In this document: in pieces, positions 49,365 to 58,646 of the stretch
Layout: each line of letters starts with the position of its first letter
Position numbering within the stretch: position 1 is the stretch's first letter
Assembly: GCF_025291715.1 (NCBI RefSeq)
Contig: NZ_JAMBIZ010000009.1
Coordinates: 1-64,000, forward strand
Length of the DNA stretch: 64,000 nucleotides
Direction: 5' to 3'
From: Metasolibacillus sp.
GTDB taxonomy: Bacteria; Bacillota; Bacilli; Bacillales_A; Planococcaceae
Made by a program: the position numbers and the translations under genes
Notes under the pieces: model-generated
The model's input: only the letters and a program-made list of their open reading frames with translations
Databases searched by the model: none
Told to the model about the DNA's origin: nothing

Positions 49365-51535
49365 TGTCAACAAATATTAGCGCAAATGAAATGAATAATA
49401 ATCTTGAAAATGTCAATACTACATTATCGAAAGAAACTTTGCTTGAGGAAATTAGCAAGCCTCAATATTATAATAACAGAGAGTTAAGCTGGCTAGCTTT
49501 TAATGAGCGTGTATTAGAAGAGGCAGAAGATACGAATAACCCATTATTAGAGCGCTTAAAATTTTTGGCTATTTTCAGCTCGAATTTAGATGAGTTTTTT
49601 ATGGTGCGTGTAGCGGGATTACAGGATCAAGTAAGAGCAGGCTTCCATAAAGCAGAAAATAAATCGGGCTTAACACCTAAGGAGCAGCTAACTAAAATTG
49701 CTGAGCGCACACAAGCATTGGTGCGTCGACAAATGGAAATATACCGCCACTTGATTGATGACCTACTATCACAAGAAAATGTCTTTATTCGTGATTTAAA
49801 GCTACTAACAGCAGAGCAAAAGAAATATATTAATGAATTATTTGAAGAAACGATTTTCCCTGTTTTGACACCTATCGCTGTAGATGCGTATCGCCCATTC
49901 CCAACTTTATTAGGTGGGACGCAAAACTTGCTTGTGATGCTAGAGAGCAATACAGATGTAGAGCTTGAAAATGTAGATAAAGTAGCGATAGTACAAGTAC
50001 CATCAGTGTTAGAGCGCGTTATTAAAGTACCTAGTCATAATGATGAAACCGTTTATGTGTTGTTAGAAGATGTCATTACAAGTCATATTGATAAGCTATT
50101 TTTCGGCTATAAAGTGAAATCTTCACAAGCTTTTCGCCTAACGCGCAATGCAGATTTAACAATTCATGAGGAAGGTGCACAGGACTTATTAGTAGAAATT
50201 GAAAAAGAGCTGAAAAAGCGCAAATGGGGCGTTGGTAGCCGTCTTGAAGTACGCGATGGAGAAATGAACGACGATGTGCTTGAATATTTATTAGAGGAAT
50301 TCGAAATTGAAGAGTCTGATGTATTTAAAATTGATGGACCGCTTGATTTAACATTTATGTTCCCCTTTGTGAAGGCAATTTCTCCAGGGCTTGAACATCT
50401 AATGTATGAGAGCTTTATCCCACAGCCGCCACAAGATTTAAGCTCGGATGAAAATTTATTCGAAAAAGCATTAGTGCAAGATTTATTTTTCCATCATCCA
50501 TACGAATCATTCGTGCCGATTGTGGACTTTATTATGGAAGCAGCCAATGACCCATCTGTCCTAGCAATTAAGCAAACGCTATACCGGGTAAGTGGAAATT
50601 CGCCAATTATTCAAGCGTTGAAGCAGGCGGCGGAAAACGGCAAGCAGGTGACTGTTTTAGTGGAATTAAAGGCGCGTTTTGATGAGGAAAACAATGTACA
50701 TTGGGCAAAGCTTCTTGAACAAGCAGGCTGCTTAGTGATTTATGGAATGAACAATTTGAAGACACATTCTAAAATTACGCTAGTTGTTCGAAGAAGAGCT
50801 GGAAAAATTGAGCGCTTTGTGCATTTAGGAACGGGAAACTATAATGATGCGACAGCTAAAATATATACCGATATGGCCATTATTACATCGAATAAAGATT
50901 TTGGCATAGATGCAACAAACTTCTTCAATTATTTGAGCGGTTATACAGAGAAACCAAAATTCAATCATCTAGTCGTATCGCCATACGATATTCGCGATGA
51001 ATTTATTCAATTAATTGATGAAGAAATTCGTTGTCATAAAGAGCATGGGAATGGCTTTATAAAAGCAAAAATGAACTCATTAACAGACAAAGATTTAATG
51101 TTAAAGCTATACGAAGCTTCAATAGCAGGTGTCAAAATAGAGTTAATTATTCGAGGTATTTGCTGCTTGCGACCAGGTATTAAAGGTGTGAGTGAAAATA
51201 TTTGTGTAACGAGCATTGTGGGACGCTTTTTAGAGCATTCACGTATTTTCTGGTTCTATCATAATGGAGCAAATAAGCTATTTTTATCATCGGCAGACAT
51301 GATGACCCGCAATATGGTTAATCGTGTAGAGATTTTATTCCCAATCTATTCGCTTGATATTAAACAGCGTATTATGGATATTATGGATTTACAATTAAGC
51401 GATAATCAAAAGGCACGTATTCAAGATGCGAATGGGAAATATCATTATAAAGAGGGACATACGAGCGTAGAACGTATTAACAGTCAGGAATCGTTTTTAA
51501 AAGAGGCGATTGGTACAGTGAAACTTGACGAATAG
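49364..51535 (+). CDS. ppk1: polyphosphate kinase Ppk1
   Basis: The 723-residue enzyme makes polyphosphate from ATP. N-domain: YYNNRELSWLAFNERVLEEA and FLAIFSSNLDEFFMVRVAG; catalytic core: SVLAIKQTLYRVSGNSPII, LVELKARFDEENNVHWAKLL, phospho-accepting His468 in LKTHSKITLVVRR, FVHLGTGNYND; C-terminal RGICCLRPG and SADMMTRNMVNRVEI. Length and motifs are complete. It starts at the ppx stop (TAATG) and is followed by a GGDEF-EAL gene 42 bases later. Confidence 0.95.
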   Translation: MSTNISANEMNNNLENVNTTLSKETLLEEISKPQYYNNRELSWLAFNERVLEEAEDTNNPLLERLKFLAIFSSNLDEFFMVRVAGLQDQVRAGFHKAENKSGLTPKEQLTKIAERTQALVRRQMEIYRHLIDDLLSQENVFIRDLKLLTAEQKKYINELFEETIFPVLTPIAVDAYRPFPTLLGGTQNLLVMLESNTDVELENVDKVAIVQVPSVLERVIKVPSHNDETVYVLLEDVITSHIDKLFFGYKVKSSQAFRLTRNADLTIHEEGAQDLLVEIEKELKKRKWGVGSRLEVRDGEMNDDVLEYLLEEFEIEESDVFKIDGPLDLTFMFPFVKAISPGLEHLMYESFIPQPPQDLSSDENLFEKALVQDLFFHHPYESFVPIVDFIMEAANDPSVLAIKQTLYRVSGNSPIIQALKQAAENGKQVTVLVELKARFDEENNVHWAKLLEQAGCLVIYGMNNLKTHSKITLVVRRRAGKIERFVHLGTGNYNDATAKIYTDMAIITSNKDFGIDATNFFNYLSGYTEKPKFNHLVVSPYDIRDEFIQLIDEEIRCHKEHGNGFIKAKMNSLTDKDLMLKLYEASIAGVKIELIIRGICCLRPGIKGVSENICVTSIVGRFLEHSRIFWFYHNGANKLFLSSADMMTRNMVNRVEILFPIYSLDIKQRIMDIMDLQLSDNQKARIQDANGKYHYKEGHTSVERINSQESFLKEAIGTVKLDE

Positions 51536-51577
51536 GCAATCGCGCAATAATAGTTGTCTGGAGGATTCGATAACAAC

Positions 51578-53221
51578 ATGATACAACATAATGTAAACAA
51601 TTTATTCGAAAAAGTTATTCAGCTAAATCCATTTGATGCAGTTGTTGTTTTAAAGCATGTTGAACAAAAATATATTGTTCAACATGCAAATTGTAAGGCA
51701 CTGCGTTTATTTAATTGCTTATTCGAAGAAGAAATGGGTGCAGAACAGTTTTTTCATCAAATTAATTGGTTTGAAATGCAGCAATTCATTTCACAAAATG
51801 ATCAAGAAATTAAAAGAATGAAATTGGACGATGTGGATATAGCTGTCGTTTTACAAACAATTGTGGAGCAAGGTGAGGAATATGTAGTTGTCACTATACG
51901 TTCTTTAATTGCATCACCAATGATGGACGAGCAAGGCTTGCATATGATTGGCTCAGCCTACTATGATGAATTAACAGAGCTTTATAATCGTAGAGCATTA
52001 AATAAGCAATGGACAGATGAGGAACGTTTCAAAAAAACATCCAATGTTGCATTATTACTCGTGGATTTAGACCGCTTTAAAAAATTTAACGAATCCTTAG
52101 GAAAGCAACGTTCTGATCAACTATTATTTGAAGTAAGTGAAAGATTTAAAAGCTTGCGCAGCGAATATTGTGAAGTATTTCGACATAATGGAGATGAGTT
52201 CGTCATTATTTTCAATTATGAAGAACTGAATGAAGTAGAAACGATTGCCTATAACATTTTGCAAAGCTTGCAAGAACCATTTATCGTCGATGAACAAGAA
52301 TATTTTGTGACGGCTTCCATCGGAATTGCTATAGCAAAAACTGTGGATAGAGATTTAGATACCTTGCTCCATCAAGCAGATCAAGCGTTATTTTATATGA
52401 AAAACAATGGCAGAGGACATTATTGCTATTATCGTGAGGAGCTTAATCATTATTTCCCGAATGAAGCCTTAATGGAGGCACATTTACACAGAGCGATTGA
52501 GTTAAATGAGTTAATGATTTATTTTCAGCCCCAGGTTAATTTAGAAACAAATAAAATAGACAGCTTTGAGGCATTAATACGCTGGGAAAATCGCAAATTT
52601 GGCATGGTGTCACCAGCACAGTTTATTCCGATTGCCGAATCCTCAGGCTTAATTATTAGCATCGGTGAATGGGTGCTAGAGCGTGTTTGTCAATATCAAA
52701 AAGAGTGGCGAGAATGTGGATTCAAGCCTGTACGGGTAGCAGTCAATATATCACCAAAGCAGTTTAAGCAAAAGAGCTTTGTAAAACGTATTTCAGCTTT
52801 ATTGAAAGAATATGCTATTGAGCCAAAATATTTGGAGCTAGAAATTACAGAGAGCTCTATGACAGATTTGCATGAAACGACATCTATTTTAAAGCGCCTA
52901 AAGGAAATTGGTGTTTATGTATCAGTAGATGATTTTGGTACAGGCTATTCATCGCTTAGCTATTTAAAGGAATATCCGATTGATATTATTAAAATTGATC
53001 AATCCTTTATTGTAGATATCGAAAAGGATCAGAAAAACAAAGCGATTGTTGAAACGATTATCTTGCTTGCTCAAAACCTAGGATTAGAAGTGATTGCAGA
53101 AGGTGTTGAGGAAAGTGGACAAGAGCAATTTTTAAGGGAAAATAACTGTCAAAAGGTACAGGGCTATTTATATAATCGCCCGCTACCTGCAAAGCAAATT
53201 GTGGAGCAATACTTTCATTAA
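51578..53221 (+). CDS. PAS-like, GGDEF and EAL domain protein
   Basis: The 547-residue protein has an N-terminal PAS-like region (1-125), a GGDEF domain (about 130-290) with the signature changed to NGDEF (204-208), and a complete EAL domain (300-547): EALIRWENRKFGMV (331 on), VAVNISPKQF, ELEITESSM, DDFGTGYSSLSYLKEYPIDI. EAL catalytic residues look present, so c-di-GMP breakdown is likely; cyclase activity is less certain because of the first-position change. ATG at 51578 follows GGAGG at good spacing. It lies downstream of ppk1, possibly in the same message. Confidence 0.9.
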   Translation: MIQHNVNNLFEKVIQLNPFDAVVVLKHVEQKYIVQHANCKALRLFNCLFEEEMGAEQFFHQINWFEMQQFISQNDQEIKRMKLDDVDIAVVLQTIVEQGEEYVVVTIRSLIASPMMDEQGLHMIGSAYYDELTELYNRRALNKQWTDEERFKKTSNVALLLVDLDRFKKFNESLGKQRSDQLLFEVSERFKSLRSEYCEVFRHNGDEFVIIFNYEELNEVETIAYNILQSLQEPFIVDEQEYFVTASIGIAIAKTVDRDLDTLLHQADQALFYMKNNGRGHYCYYREELNHYFPNEALMEAHLHRAIELNELMIYFQPQVNLETNKIDSFEALIRWENRKFGMVSPAQFIPIAESSGLIISIGEWVLERVCQYQKEWRECGFKPVRVAVNISPKQFKQKSFVKRISALLKEYAIEPKYLELEITESSMTDLHETTSILKRLKEIGVYVSVDDFGTGYSSLSYLKEYPIDIIKIDQSFIVDIEKDQKNKAIVETIILLAQNLGLEVIAEGVEESGQEQFLRENNCQKVQGYLYNRPLPAKQIVEQYFH

Positions 53222-53222
53222 A

Positions 53223-53261
53223 AGGGCTGTGTGAAAAGATTTTTCTTTTCGCTCAGCCTTA
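53223..53261 (+). terminator. probable terminator after GGDEF-EAL gene
   Basis: GGCTGTGTGAAAAG paired with CTTTTCGCTCAGCC (one mismatch) around a T-rich loop; only a weak T-run follows. Confidence 0.6.
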
Positions 53262-53391
53262 ATCCCTATGTATACCTTCTTTATTGTGTATTTTTATTTT
53301 GGTTCATAGTAATATAATAAGTAAGTATAGATGATAAAGGTTTCACTATGCTTTGAAAATGAATCACTATTCATTATAAGGGGGATTTTGT

Positions 53392-54159
53392 ATGTTGCAG
53401 CAAAAAACAATAATCATTACTGGTGGCTCTAGCGGGATGGGGCTTGCAATGGCGAAGCAATTTGTACAAGAAGGAGCAAATGTTGTAATCACAGGGCGTG
53501 ATGTGGAGCGATTAGCAAAAGCAAAGGAGGAAATTACCGTATATGGTAAGGCGATCGAAACATTTCAAATGGATGTGCGTGAGCCTGAGCATGTAAAAGC
53601 AATGCTCGCTTTTGCTGTTGAGAAATTTGGACAAGTGGATGGACTTGTTAACAATGCAGCAGGTAATTTTTTAGTTCGAGCAGAGCAATTATCACCAAAC
53701 GGCTGGAAAGCGGTTATCGATATCGTCTTAAACGGTACGTTTTATTGTTCGTCAGAGCTAGGGCGCTACTGGATTGAAAATAATATAAAAGGCTCCATTT
53801 TAAATATGGTTGCGACATATGCTTGGGGAGCAGGTGCAGGTGTTGTTCATTCAGCAGCAGCAAAAGCAGGCGTCTTATCGTTAACACGCTCATTAGCCGT
53901 TGAATGGGGTGGACAGTACGGAATTCGTGTCAATGCCATTGCACCTGGACCGATTGAGCGAACAGGCGGAGCAGATAAGCTATGGGAATCAGAGGAGCAA
54001 GCACGTCGTACAATTGAATCCGTTCCGTTAAAACGTCTTGGCACACCAGAAGAAATTGCCAATTTAGCAACGTTTATTTTATCGGATAAAGCTGGGTATA
54101 TGAACGGTGAATGTGTAACACTAGATGGCGGTGCATGGTTAAATCAATTTCCATTTTAG
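53392..54159 (+). CDS. fadH: 2,4-dienoyl-CoA reductase (SDR family)
   Basis: The 255-residue short-chain dehydrogenase closely follows B. subtilis FadH/YkuF: cofactor loop ITGGSSGMGLAMAK, VNNAAGNFL, LNGTFYCSSELGRYWIE, ATYAWGAGAGVVHSAAAKAG, NAIAPGPIERTGG, and C-terminal GGAWLNQFPF. In place of the SDR YxxxK it has SxxxK (SAAAK), as usual for dienoyl-CoA reductases. It reduces 2,4-dienoyl-CoA with NADPH in beta-oxidation of unsaturated fatty acids. The darB and ccpC genes downstream give the same order as in Bacillus. Confidence 0.93.
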   Translation: MLQQKTIIITGGSSGMGLAMAKQFVQEGANVVITGRDVERLAKAKEEITVYGKAIETFQMDVREPEHVKAMLAFAVEKFGQVDGLVNNAAGNFLVRAEQLSPNGWKAVIDIVLNGTFYCSSELGRYWIENNIKGSILNMVATYAWGAGAGVVHSAAAKAGVLSLTRSLAVEWGGQYGIRVNAIAPGPIERTGGADKLWESEEQARRTIESVPLKRLGTPEEIANLATFILSDKAGYMNGECVTLDGGAWLNQFPF

Positions 54160-54217
54160 CTGAATAGATTTTAGCTGGAGTAGCGCATACTAACAAAAAA
54201 CGAAAGGAGTGTTTTTG

Positions 54218-54457
54218 TTGGGTATATGGCTTTATCCAGCTATTATTACAGGCGTTTTATTACTTGCATGGAGCTATTATGTGACGATGCGTGTAGCAAA
54301 AGAAACGGAGCAACAAGCAACTACGGAAGATACGCCAATTCATGAAGCAATTAAAGACCATCCGTTTTTGTTAAATCCAATTATCGTCATGTACTTTATT
54401 ATGAACCTGTTTTTAGGAATTATTATTTTTTATTACTGGGCAACGACAAGCTATTAG
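54218..54457 (+). CDS. small two-helix membrane protein
   Basis: TTG at 54218 (79 residues) is nine bases from AAAGGAG; a GTG at 54209 touches that site. Two membrane helices (residues 4-24 and 52-74) flank a polar middle with EATEQ-like charges (AKETEQQATTEDTPIHEAIK, DHPFLLNP). It lies between fadH and darB. Unknown; small membrane genes of this kind are often present here in Bacillales. Confidence 0.65.
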   Translation: MGIWLYPAIITGVLLLAWSYYVTMRVAKETEQQATTEDTPIHEAIKDHPFLLNPIIVMYFIMNLFLGIIIFYYWATTSY

Positions 54458-54465
54458 AAAAAGGG

Positions 54466-54508
54466 CTGTCTGAATGTGGATGCAATGTTCCACGTTCAGA
54501 CAGTTTTT
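54466..54508 (+). terminator. intrinsic terminator
   Basis: CTGTCTGAATGTGGA paired with TTCCACGTTCAGACAG around a short loop, then six T. Confidence 0.9.
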
Positions 54509-54616
54509 TCATGGGAACTTCTCCGCCCTTCGCATAGTCATAATGAAATAAAGTATGATATGATAGTAGTAAGGGTGCGATTCTGGAGAAAGAACGCAAA
54601 AAGGAGTTATGATGTC

Positions 54617-55060
54617 ATGATTTCAATAAACAACAAAGCTATACTTGACATGCCAATAGCTGAGCTAGTTATTCCAGCAGAGAAGGTTGCACATGTCCAA
54701 AGTGGTAATAGCGCAGAACATGGCTTGCTAGTTTTGACGAAAACAGGTTATTCGTCCGTACCAGTATTAGATGTAAAGTATCGTCTACAAGGCATGTTGA
54801 GTACAAAGATGATTACAGAGGAGATTTTAGGATTAGAGCGAATTGAATATGATCGGCTTGCTTCAATTAAGGTAGAGGATGTAATGGATCAGGAAATTGC
54901 CTATTTAAAAATAACGGACACTTTCCGTAGGGCGTTAGATTTAGTCATCAATCATGCATTTCTTTGTGTTATTGAGGAGGATGGTACGTTTGCAGGGATT
55001 ATGACACGTCGAGTTATTTTAAAGCAGCTGAAAAAACATATTTATTCAAATGAACTATAG
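54617..55060 (+). CDS. darB: CBS-domain c-di-AMP-responsive protein DarB (CbpB, YkuL)
   Basis: The 147-residue protein has the same length as B. subtilis YkuL/DarB and the same pattern: IPAEKVAHVQSGNSAEHGLL, VLTKTGYSSVPVLDVKYRL, GLERIEYDRLASIKVEDVMD, GIMTRRVILKQLKKHI: two CBS domains. DarB binds c-di-AMP and, in its free form, stimulates Rel and pyruvate carboxylase. ATG at 54617 fits the alignment; AAGGAG lies 10 bases before it, with a two-codon ORF (ATG TCA TGA) overlapping the start. Confidence 0.9.
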   Translation: MISINNKAILDMPIAELVIPAEKVAHVQSGNSAEHGLLVLTKTGYSSVPVLDVKYRLQGMLSTKMITEEILGLERIEYDRLASIKVEDVMDQEIAYLKITDTFRRALDLVINHAFLCVIEEDGTFAGIMTRRVILKQLKKHIYSNEL

Positions 55061-55072
55061 ACAAACACGAGA

Positions 55073-55109
55073 GGCTGTTAGGAAGTGTGAAACTTTCTGG
55101 CAGCTTTTT
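55073..55109 (+). terminator. terminator between darB and ccpC
   Basis: GGCTGTTAGGAAGT paired with AACTTTCTGGCAGC, loop GTGA, then five T. Confidence 0.85.
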
Positions 55110-55128
55110 GATGAATGGAGTGAAGTGA

Positions 55129-56016
55129 ATGACAGCGACAGAGGCTGAAATTATTAAAATACTGGCAGAAGAGCGCAACATGCGCAAGGCCGCAGAGCGT
55201 TTGTTTCTAACGCAGCCTGCATTATCTCAACGACTGCAATCAATCGAAAAAGATTGGGGAATACAGTTGTTTTTGCGCTCCCCTAAAGGCTTAGCACCAA
55301 CCCCTGCTGGCGAGCTTGTCATTCAATATGCGATTGATTCGATAGCGAAACGTGAAGAAGTTTTCGAAACGATTCAAGCATTGAACTCAAAGGTACATGG
55401 TACATTGAAAATCGCCTGCGCCTCCATTGTAGGGCAAAATTGGTTGCCGAAAGTGCTAAAGGATTTTGTGACGCAATATCCAGATGCGAAAATCTCATTA
55501 ATGACAGGCTGGAGCTCTGAAATTGTCAAGGCACTTTATGAGGGAGAGGCCCATGTTGGCATTGTACGTGGACAAGTAGATTGGAAAGGCAAAAAGCTGC
55601 ATTTATTCCGTGATATGATGTATTTTGTCGATACTGAAATTACAAATTTACAGGAAATCGAAACGACTGATCGTCCGTTTATTCAATTTAAAAGCGACTC
55701 GAATTATTATCAAGAAATTCAGCAATGGTGGCAGCGTCATTTTCATTCCAATCCTCGCCATCAAATCGTCGTAGACCAAATTGAAACATGTAAGCAAATG
55801 GTGATGAATGGCATTGGCTATGCGATTTTACCATCCATTACATTGAACGGTGCGGAACATATGAATAAAATCCCGCTAACGAACACAGAAAATGACTTAG
55901 GCTTAACACGTGATACATGGTTAATTGGCTATGAATCTTCCTTTGAGCTACGTCAAGTAGCCGCCTTCGTAGAATTAGTTCAAGATCGCGCGAGATGTTT
56001 ATATGAATATAGATAA
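55129..56016 (+). CDS. ccpC: LysR-family regulator, CcpC-like
   Basis: The 295-residue LysR protein has the N-terminal winged helix (EAEIIKILAEERNMRKAAER, LFLTQPALSQRLQSIEKDWG, IQLFLRSPKGLAPTPAGELV) and a periplasmic-binding-fold sensor domain (from residue 90; LKIACASIVGQNWLPKVLKD). The size and the place after darB match B. subtilis ccpC (293 residues), which represses citB and citZ in response to citrate. Citrate sensing here is by analogy. GGAGTGAAGTGA precedes ATG. Confidence 0.85.
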   Translation: MTATEAEIIKILAEERNMRKAAERLFLTQPALSQRLQSIEKDWGIQLFLRSPKGLAPTPAGELVIQYAIDSIAKREEVFETIQALNSKVHGTLKIACASIVGQNWLPKVLKDFVTQYPDAKISLMTGWSSEIVKALYEGEAHVGIVRGQVDWKGKKLHLFRDMMYFVDTEITNLQEIETTDRPFIQFKSDSNYYQEIQQWWQRHFHSNPRHQIVVDQIETCKQMVMNGIGYAILPSITLNGAEHMNKIPLTNTENDLGLTRDTWLIGYESSFELRQVAAFVELVQDRARCLYEYR

Positions 56017-56054
56017 AGGCTATCGAAAAGTGCTACTTTCTCGGTAGCCTTTTA
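56015..56054 (+). terminator. terminator after ccpC
   Basis: AAAGGCTATCGAAAAGT paired with ACTTTCTCGGTAGCCTTT (one bulge), then TTAGC. The 56055-56249 gap holds the promoter region of the next operon, with TATAAT near 56210. Confidence 0.75.
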
Positions 56055-56249
56055 GCATAAAACGGAAAGTGCTTTATGTAACAAAGTGCCTTATATTACG
56101 TCTAATAAATAAATACCTTAATATTCTGTTTTTTTGGAGATAATATGAAGCATTTCTTAAGAATTTCTGAAAATTTCATAATTATGGGAACAAACGGCAA
56201 TAAAAAACGTATAATTATGTATAGTAACTAATGAAAAGGGGTTGAGTTT

Positions 56250-58646
56250 TTGAAACAGGTAAAGATTGCAGCATACATAGCAGTCATGATGCTCATGGTC
56301 AGCATGTTTTTCCCAGCTGGACAAGCGAGTGCAGCACCTGCATTAGAAGTAAATGCGAAAGCAGGGATTAATGGCAAAGCAAAGCACATGCAGCCGACGC
56401 CTTTGTATGTGACGATTAAAAATAGCGGAGATGATTTTAACGGGGATATGGTGATTAATGCCTCCTATTCCTATGAGGCAGCTACAGCACTTGTTATTCC
56501 AGTGTCTATTGCGAGCGGTGAGGAAAAAACATTTGAATTATATTTAAATGGATTAACAGATTACAGCTACTCAGATGAGGAGATATTCACCTTCTTTGAA
56601 GGCGGAATTGAAAAGGATAAGAAAGTAAAATATAAAGGAACGAAGCGTCTACAAACAAATTTTTTAGACCCAATGTCGACGTTTATTTTTACTGTTACAA
56701 ACAGCAGTGACCGTCTTGGTGAATATATCAAGCTATCGCAATATTCAATGAATAGTCAAATGGAAGTATTCCACTTAAATCAAATTAAAGAATATACATT
56801 GCCAGAGGACCCACTAGGCTTGTCTATGGCGAACATTATAGTGTTTGATGAAGTGTCCATTGCAGATTTGTCGCAAAAGCAGCAAGATGCATTACTAAAA
56901 TGGGTACAAAATGGTGGTACGCTTGTGGTTGGTGCAATGGAGCAAATCAATACAGCGGCTGGCATTTTTAAGGATTATTTGCCATTAACGTTATCAAATG
57001 AAATGGTAACGGTGCCAGCAGAAGCGTTATCAGCTTTAGCCAATGGTGGGGATTTTTCAGCCTCTATCCAAGCATATGCAGCGACGATGAGTGAAGGCAG
57101 CTTGCCTATATTTGCTGATGGAGACAATGTGCTTGCAGCGAGCAAAAAAGTAGGTAGTGGAGAGATTATTCAATCGGCCTTTTCACTAGGGGATGAGCCG
57201 CTTGCCTCAATGGATGGTTATGCAGCGTTAACAGCAAAGCTATTTAATCTCCAAAAAATTTCTAATTCTAATAGTATGGGAATGTACAATCAATCACCAT
57301 TGGAACGAATGATGTACGATATGCGCTCGTTTAATGAATTATTCCCGTCATTCGAAGTATCGATGGGCTTTACGTTAATCGTTATTATTATTTACATTAT
57401 TTTTATTGGACCTATTCTTTACTTTGTTTTGAAAAAACTAGACAAACGTGAGCATGCTTGGTGGGTTATTCCTTTCGTCTCAATTGTTGTTTCCATAGCA
57501 TTGTTTATTATAGGGGCACAAGGGCGTATTATGCAGCCACAGGCACAGCAATCAGCTATTTATAAAGTCAATGAAGATGGTAGTGTAAATGGTCATTATA
57601 TTGAATCCATTTTAACGAATCGCGGTGGAGATTTCATTATTAACACAGATAAAAATACAACTGCGATGGCCTTACGCAATTACGGTAGATTTACAGGAGC
57701 AGCGAGCAATTTATATGAACATGCCTATATTAAGGAGCATGCAGATGGTACGACACTAACATTGCGCAATTTAAGCTACTGGTCTGTGCAATCTTTTGCG
57801 GGTGCCACAGCAAAGCAGGATGTTGGCAAGATGGATATTGATTTAACATTAAAAAATGAAAAGCTAACAGGTACAATTAAAAATAATTTCCCATTTGATT
57901 TAAAGGATGTCACATTACAATCAGGCTTAAAGACAGTTGAATTAGGTGATATTGAAGCAAATGGCACAATGACAGTTGAAAAAGATGTGAAACTAACAAC
58001 ATTGCAGCAGCCGATATATTATAACCAATCAAACTATACTTACCCAACAACAAAAGAAGATATCGATCCAATCCGAATTGAGCGTTTACAAGCAATGACA
58101 GACTCCGTCTCAGCACAAGATAATCAGCCAATTATTAGCGCATGGGCTGAACAAGCATTAGTAGGTGTAGAGATGGAAACAGGAGCAAATATGTCAGCGA
58201 TTTCTTATTTTGTACAGCCATTTGAAGGGAAAGTGGAATTAACTGGACCGTTTACAATGAAGCAAAGCAATTTAAACTATGATGTGCTCCCTTTAACAGT
58301 CAATGGTTATTTTGAGCCGTATGATCGACAAATGAACAAATGGTATTTATCTGATGGATCATATGAAATCATCGTTTCATTGCCATCTAATTTTACCGAG
58401 CATATTGAGAAGCTTGATGAAATAACGATTACCAATAAAGATACAATTAATATGAAGCTAGCCGTTTGGAATAATAAAACGGAAAGCTATGAGCCTTTAG
58501 AGCAAAATAAAGTACAGTTAACAAGCAATGTTGAAGATTATATGAATGACTTTGGTGAAATTCGTTTAGAGGCAATCTTTACGACAAATCAGGGTGGAAT
58601 TGACACAACATTACCGAATATTGAGCTGAAAGGAGTGGCGAAATAA
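56250..58646 (+). CDS. exported membrane-anchored protein of a MoxR/ABC operon
   Basis: The 798-residue protein has a signal peptide (residues 1-29, MKQVKIAAYIAVMMLMVSMF to ASA-A), a beta-rich extracellular domain, a region with glutamine-amidotransferase-like strands (IIVFDEVSIADLSQKQQDAL, LLKWVQNGGTLVVGAM), and two membrane helices (about 370-395 and 403-423) before a second beta-rich part. TTG start follows AAAAGGGGTTGAG. It overlaps the ABC ATPase gene by one base. Similar large proteins accompany ABC and MoxR/DUF58 genes in Firmicutes; its function is unknown. Confidence 0.8.
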   Translation: MKQVKIAAYIAVMMLMVSMFFPAGQASAAPALEVNAKAGINGKAKHMQPTPLYVTIKNSGDDFNGDMVINASYSYEAATALVIPVSIASGEEKTFELYLNGLTDYSYSDEEIFTFFEGGIEKDKKVKYKGTKRLQTNFLDPMSTFIFTVTNSSDRLGEYIKLSQYSMNSQMEVFHLNQIKEYTLPEDPLGLSMANIIVFDEVSIADLSQKQQDALLKWVQNGGTLVVGAMEQINTAAGIFKDYLPLTLSNEMVTVPAEALSALANGGDFSASIQAYAATMSEGSLPIFADGDNVLAASKKVGSGEIIQSAFSLGDEPLASMDGYAALTAKLFNLQKISNSNSMGMYNQSPLERMMYDMRSFNELFPSFEVSMGFTLIVIIIYIIFIGPILYFVLKKLDKREHAWWVIPFVSIVVSIALFIIGAQGRIMQPQAQQSAIYKVNEDGSVNGHYIESILTNRGGDFIINTDKNTTAMALRNYGRFTGAASNLYEHAYIKEHADGTTLTLRNLSYWSVQSFAGATAKQDVGKMDIDLTLKNEKLTGTIKNNFPFDLKDVTLQSGLKTVELGDIEANGTMTVEKDVKLTTLQQPIYYNQSNYTYPTTKEDIDPIRIERLQAMTDSVSAQDNQPIISAWAEQALVGVEMETGANMSAISYFVQPFEGKVELTGPFTMKQSNLNYDVLPLTVNGYFEPYDRQMNKWYLSDGSYEIIVSLPSNFTEHIEKLDEITITNKDTINMKLAVWNNKTESYEPLEQNKVQLTSNVEDYMNDFGEIRLEAIFTTNQGGIDTTLPNIELKGVAK

